This document shows positions 60,005-64,000 of a stretch of 64,000 nt of DNA, in pieces. Both the position numbers and the translations under genes were made by a program. Origin of the DNA: Anaerolineales bacterium. GTDB lineage: Bacteria; Chloroflexota; Anaerolineae; Anaerolineales; RBG-16-64-43. Under the pieces are notes generated by a model, which was not told the origin of the DNA, did no database searches, and saw nothing but the letters and a program-made list of their open reading frames with translations. Within the stretch, counting starts at the first letter, position 1; each line of letters starts with the position of its first letter. The DNA lies in the NCBI GenBank assembly GCA_016928575.1, contig JAFGKK010000037.1, positions 1-64,000 on the forward strand, written 5' to 3'.

Positions 60005-60300
60005 ACCCAACCAGCCTCGGCATCCGTGAAAATTCATCCGCCGGCCGCGGAGCGGCCGTCTGCGCGGTCGGACGGATCAGACAACCCGGCGGACGGCCGG
60101 GGGCGCGGCCGTTCGGCGGATAGGGCATCCCTCGGGATGCCGAGCGCCCGCGGACGGCAGTCGGGGCTGGGGCCGGGATGGATTTCTGATCGGCGCGTCT
60201 TTCGCCCCGCAACAGCCCGTGCGGGCGCCGCGGCGCGGCAAGGAAAGGACAGCAATGCAGGCCTGAATACCCCGAGGGGGGGCTTGAAAACAAGGCCGGG

Positions 60301-61356
60301 CTAGTATACGAACACGATTTCGCGCGGCGTCCCGTATCCGCCGTTCCCGGTCTTCTCCGCCCAGAGGATCTCCGATTTCCATTTCGGATACCCGGTATTG
60401 AACCGCACGAGGAACAACATTCCATCGTCCAAAAAGCTCGGCTCCCCCCAGACGGAATACCCGTTCTCATCGGCGATGCCTTCGATCGGAACGGCGTCCG
60501 GCGGCTCCCATTCCGCCGCCGGATCCTTCCTCGATGCGCACAGCAGCTGTGTGTTGGCGTCGTCGCCGCGGCGGTTGAAGCAGAAAAGGGTTTCCCGATC
60601 GTTTATCCAGGGCTGGGTTTCGTGGAGGTCGCTTTGAAAAATCCCCGGCATCCGCTCCGGCTCGGCCCACCGGCGCGGGCCGGTGCTTTCCGCCCAGTAC
60701 AAGGTCCCGTTTCCGTCCAGGAATTCGCTCCAGAAATACAGGTTGCCGCTCGGCACAAGATGGAAATCCATGAACCCGGTGCCGGCATAGTCCCCCAATG
60801 ATCCGGGGAGCCGCTCCGGCATCCCCCACGGGTCTTCCGGAGAATTCCGGCTGGAGATGAAGCTTCCCGAAAACGACGGATCCGCCACCGATTCCCGGGT
60901 GAAGATCAGAAGGGTCCGGCGGTCGTTGATCCACGGACTGCTCTCCATATGTTCCGTATTAATTTCCGGTCCAAGGTTGCGCGGCTCTCCCCAGGTTCCT
61001 TCGGGGTTCCGCAGGCTGACGTACAAATCGGTGTTCCACCAATATTCGCCTTCTTGCGCCCGGTGTCCGGTCAGATGCGGAGTGACGGGTTTGGCGTTCA
61101 GATCCTGCTCCAAGATCTGCAGCGTGGAAACAACGCTGTGCAGGAAGTAAAGCGCCGATCCGTCCGGAACGGCGAACGCCGAATCTATGTATCCGGCGGG
61201 GAACGGCTGAAGCGGAGATCCCGAAAACAGCGAACAACCCATCACCAACAATGCGAGGACCGTCGGCAGATGCCGCGCCCGGATCGGCCGCGGCAAGGGC
61301 GGAGGATCTTCCGCGGACTGCCCGGAACCGCCAGAGGCTCTTGGGACGGCAAACAC
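60301..61356 (-). CDS. lipoprotein with PD40/TolB-like propeller repeats
   Basis: A 351-residue protein. A lipobox-like VMGC follows a hydrophobic stretch (TVLALLVMGC, about residues 30-39). At least five repeats of a propeller-blade kind are visible, including SSPWINDRRTLLIFTRES and TQPWINDRETLFCFNRRG, which are near duplicates, and FMDFHLVPSGNLYFWSE. Such WD40-like (PD40) proteins are commonly outside the cell and bind protein or glycan. The start is set at GTG 61356 because GGAGGGGAG lies just upstream; the frame is open much further, over the neighbouring gene. Confidence 0.7.
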   Translation of the reverse strand: MFAVPRASGGSGQSAEDPPPLPRPIRARHLPTVLALLVMGCSLFSGSPLQPFPAGYIDSAFAVPDGSALYFLHSVVSTLQILEQDLNAKPVTPHLTGHRAQEGEYWWNTDLYVSLRNPEGTWGEPRNLGPEINTEHMESSPWINDRRTLLIFTRESVADPSFSGSFISSRNSPEDPWGMPERLPGSLGDYAGTGFMDFHLVPSGNLYFWSEFLDGNGTLYWAESTGPRRWAEPERMPGIFQSDLHETQPWINDRETLFCFNRRGDDANTQLLCASRKDPAAEWEPPDAVPIEGIADENGYSVWGEPSFLDDGMLFLVRFNTGYPKWKSEILWAEKTGNGGYGTPREIVFVY

Positions 61357-61658
61357 AATCTCCCCTCCCGGCGCCGTATGCGCACGGATACATCTCGGGA
61401 TCGATGAGGCGATCACCTGCGTCAATCTTTTCGCCGCCCGGCCCTCCGCTCGATTCGGGATCCATCCCGAGCGCCCGAGGAGAATCCGAGGCATCGCATT
61501 GCCGGGTTGAATCTCGGCGCACCCGTCGGAGAACGCTTTACACGCCGTCGGTTCCCCTCTGCGCCTGCAACGGCCCAATACTTTGGCGGGCCGAAAGAAA
61601 CCTCCGCTCCTGCGGTTGGGTCGGGAAAGGACAGCCGGGCATCTCCCGTCCGGCGGCC
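61357..61658. other. 302-bp gap, nothing recognised
   Basis: Between two minus-strand genes. No ribosome site, family motif or hairpin of note was seen, apart from the GGAGGGGAG of the next gene. Confidence 0.5.
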
Positions 61659-63797
61659 CTACCCTGCCCGGGCGAGCGTCTTTCCGGCCGACCGCCGATG
61701 CAGGATCCAAGACAAGGCAAACAAAAGCGCCACCGGAACATACAAGCTGCGCATGCCGAACGCCATCGAGCCGTATTCGAGCACCGACCCAACAGCGGAT
61801 CCGAGCAGGTTCGAACTGAAAGCGACGGTGATATCCGGGGCGTCGCGGAGGAGGAGCGAGAACGCCGCGCTCGCGAAGAAGACCGGCAATCCGGTCAACA
61901 GGACGGCCGCCGCAAGTTTTATCCCGAACGGGCAGGCCAGGAAGGCGCTCAGCGGGACGATCAACTGGGCGGCCGTCCCGACCAAGGCGCCGGCAAGCAG
62001 GATGTCCGCCGTCAGCCGGGGGAACGCGGCCACCAATCGGTTGGCCAGCAGGACCATCAGCAGGACCGCCGAAACGGCGATCGCGTTGACGATCCAGGTC
62101 GAGCCGAACAGCAAAGCCAACTCGGTGATGATCCGCACCTCGACCAGCATAAAGGCGGCTCCGAGCAGAAGGAAGACGAGGTTGATCGTGCGGACGGTCG
62201 GGTAAACCTTGCGCGCGCCCAGGACGGCCAACAGAATGATCATGGCCATGGCGAGAAGGTAGGGGGTGGGGATCCCACGGCTTTGAAGATAGAGGTAAGG
62301 CCAATCGTCGTTCGCCGGCTCCACGGTTCCGCCGCTTGGAGCGATCTGCATCGTGCAGGCGCTGTCCGCGCACAGCGAGGCCGTGTCGGCCGAGGCAAGG
62401 CCGGGGCCGGCCAGGAAGAGGATCCATGCGGTATCGGCGATCGAAATCATCAGGGGCGGTTCGCCGAACACCGCCGCCAACGAATTGGCGAGGCGCTCGC
62501 GGATCCACTCCCGCTCCACGTCGAAGGTGACCGCCAGCAAACCGTCCGGCGCGAGATGCCGGCTGGCAGATCGGATGCTTTCCACCGTATAGAGGAAGTT
62601 GTCCAGCCGGATGCTTCCCATGCCCGAAAGCAATGTTTGGGAATCGACGATGCCGAAGACGATTAAATCGTACCGCCCGTCCGTGCGCTCCAAGAACGAG
62701 CGGGCGTCGTCAAGGTGCACGCGCACCGCGCCGGAGTCGTACGGCCGTTCGGGATGCTTCTCGCGGCCGAGGCGGTAAATCGCCGGATCGATCTCCACCG
62801 CCTCGACGCTCGCCGCGCCGCAGCGCAGGGCGGCGGCCACGTCGTTCCCCATCCCCGAACCGATGACCAACACGCTTTGCGGATCGCCCGGCTGGTAGGG
62901 CAGCTCATACAGCAGCCGGTACTTCTCGAGCAGGGACGCGTACGCGGGCTGGGAAGCGATGAATTCGGGCGATAAATTCAACGCAAACATGTGGCCGATC
63001 TGATTAACGTACAGATCGTATCCGAACCGTTCCGGATCGTCCACCTGTCTTCCGTCCACCGAAAACGGAACGACGTCGATTTTGTAGTACGGCGACCAAA
63101 CGGACGACCGGGCGCAGGCCGCCAAGGCGACGATGACGAGCAGGAAAGGCGCCGCGGCGGAGGCGGCAAGCCGTACGGAAGACCGGACAAGCCACAGCAC
63201 GGGGGGAAGAGCCGCCGCAAACCAGATCCACGGCGAAGACGCTCCATACGATACCGCCGTGAACAGGACAATTCCGGCCAAACTGCCGAGGATGTTAACC
63301 AGGTAGGCGGTCAGGGGAGGAAAACCGATCATCAATCGGCCGGCGAGCTGACCCATCGGGATGAAGAGCAACAGGGTCAGGACCGAGAAATATCCCAGGA
63401 TCAACGCAAACACGACAGTGGAAATCCACGAAGGCAGAGCCGCCGCCCGCCAAAAAAACTCCGAACTGTCCGGAACAACGATGGAGCGGAAGCCCGTCAG
63501 ATGACTGACGGCGAGCACCACGGGGACGTACAGCAGAAGCAGGGGGCCGAAATACGCCAGGTAGTTGCGGGTTCGCTTGGCCAGCGCGTACCCCAGGGCC
63601 AGACCGAGAAACGCGGCGATCAGGGCGACGTTCTTGAAGTAGGAGAAAAGGCGGATTTCGGCTGCCAGCCAGCGTACGACGAGCATCTCAAAATACAGTC
63701 CGAGCAGGCTGGCCAGGAAGAGATCCGCATACCGCCGCGGATCCGGCCGGGAGACGGGCCCGTCGCTCGCGTCCGATGACGCGTTTATGGCACCCAT
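61659..63797 (-). CDS. polytopic membrane protein with spermidine-synthase-like domain
   Basis: A 712-residue protein. About six to seven hydrophobic segments (about residues 25-240) precede a spermidine-synthase/class I methyltransferase-like domain with SVLVIGSGMGNDVAAAL (SAM-type motif I), EAVEIDPAIY and VHLDDARSFLERT (the conserved D-D-R). A second block of about seven hydrophobic segments forms the C terminus. Soluble SpeE is about 290 residues, so this is the large membrane-fused class found in many bacteria; its reaction is unknown. Start at 63797 with AAAGGA 8 nt upstream. The 302-bp gap to the next minus-strand gene is empty. Confidence 0.82.
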   Translation of the reverse strand: MGAINASSDASDGPVSRPDPRRYADLFLASLLGLYFEMLVVRWLAAEIRLFSYFKNVALIAAFLGLALGYALAKRTRNYLAYFGPLLLLYVPVVLAVSHLTGFRSIVVPDSSEFFWRAAALPSWISTVVFALILGYFSVLTLLLFIPMGQLAGRLMIGFPPLTAYLVNILGSLAGIVLFTAVSYGASSPWIWFAAALPPVLWLVRSSVRLAASAAAPFLLVIVALAACARSSVWSPYYKIDVVPFSVDGRQVDDPERFGYDLYVNQIGHMFALNLSPEFIASQPAYASLLEKYRLLYELPYQPGDPQSVLVIGSGMGNDVAAALRCGAASVEAVEIDPAIYRLGREKHPERPYDSGAVRVHLDDARSFLERTDGRYDLIVFGIVDSQTLLSGMGSIRLDNFLYTVESIRSASRHLAPDGLLAVTFDVEREWIRERLANSLAAVFGEPPLMISIADTAWILFLAGPGLASADTASLCADSACTMQIAPSGGTVEPANDDWPYLYLQSRGIPTPYLLAMAMIILLAVLGARKVYPTVRTINLVFLLLGAAFMLVEVRIITELALLFGSTWIVNAIAVSAVLLMVLLANRLVAAFPRLTADILLAGALVGTAAQLIVPLSAFLACPFGIKLAAAVLLTGLPVFFASAAFSLLLRDAPDITVAFSSNLLGSAVGSVLEYGSMAFGMRSLYVPVALLFALSWILHRRSAGKTLARAG

Positions 63798-64000
63798 ACG
63801 TATGTCCTTTCCCTCGCAAGGGATTGCCGAAACGGATTCTACCAAAATGGAGCAAAACGGCTTCCGGGCCAAGAGCCGATTCTCCGTTCCATCGATGCGC
63901 GAGTGAAACGGCCGAGGAAAGGGGAAGCCGGGGACGCGCGAAAACATTTCCTCCCCATGATCGCCGCGGTTCAAACGCGGAATCGCGTTGGGACGAAACC

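Noticed and set aside
60124-60141. Hairpin GGCATCC/GGATGCC upstream of sbcD as a terminator
   Set aside because: Only 7 bp, with no T-tract on the minus strand. Not strong enough to list.
61357-62508. N-terminal extension of the propeller lipoprotein over the spermidine-synthase-like gene
   Set aside because: The frame is open, but the sequence upstream of GTG 61356 is Arg/Pro-rich and lies antiparallel-free over another real gene. A good ribosome site at 61356 fixes the start.

Overview
The window is GC-rich, gene-dense bacterial chromosome. No rRNA or other decisive taxonomic marker is present. Several traits together suggest an uncultivated Chloroflexota bacterium, probably of the Anaerolineae type: many lipoproteins with Thr/Pro-rich stalks, tandem CSLREA beta-helix proteins, tandem NBR1-Ig/CBM9-like lipoproteins, a gamma-alpha-fused 2-oxoacid:ferredoxin oxidoreductase, an F420-type quinone reductase homologue and HrcA/CIRCE control. 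This assignment is an inference. Nothing in the window is a phage, an insertion sequence or a CRISPR array.

Layout. 1-9.3 kb holds metabolism: an alpha/beta hydrolase and a long-form formate-tetrahydrofolate ligase, a divergent AmrS-type radical SAM gene, a DUF4352 lipoprotein, a PH/SHOCT membrane protein, and korAB. 9.4-13.7 kb is one plus-strand run behind a clear TetR promoter/operator: TetR, a Cys-rich membrane protein, DinB, two isoprenylcysteine-methyltransferase-like proteins flanking a frameshifted membrane gene, and a DDN-like reductase. It closes with a 17-bp terminator hairpin. 13.8-16 kb has mscS and yjbQ. 16-20.2 kb is a compact envelope/redox operon: Tat-exported L,D-transpeptidase, CcdA, TlpA-like thioredoxin, glutaredoxin-DUF2085 protein and PgeF. 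21-22.9 kb has yggT, a DUF167 gene, and rpsU-infA behind a structured leader with a perfect consensus promoter.

23.3-29.2 kb is the minus-strand heat-shock operon hrcA-grpE-dnaK-dnaJ-prmA under a CIRCE operator. 29.8-35.7 kb carries a two-component pair, a Nudix hydrolase and a HerA-like ATPase. 35.9-39.9 kb carries an amidase and L,D-transpeptidase pair, a HAD phosphatase, an unknown protein and a thioredoxin-TPR protein. 39.9-50.1 kb holds two tandem paralogous lipoprotein pairs separated by tRNA-Leu(UAA) and alr. 50.6-52.8 kb is an ECF sigma/anti-sigma/membrane-protein operon. 53-64 kb holds lipoproteins, mutY, sbcDC, a propeller-like lipoprotein and a polytopic spermidine-synthase-like protein.

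The envelope is the common theme: two YkuD L,D-transpeptidases, an amidase, alanine racemase, PgeF, MscS, eight lipoproteins and a membrane-linked sigma operon. Points most worth follow-up are the structured rpsU leader RNA, a repeated pattern of -10 boxes 6-11 nt upstream of start codons (leaderless mRNAs), two paralogous lipoprotein pairs, a diverged dispersed intergenic repeat, and a heptamer repeat that runs into the end of sbcD.
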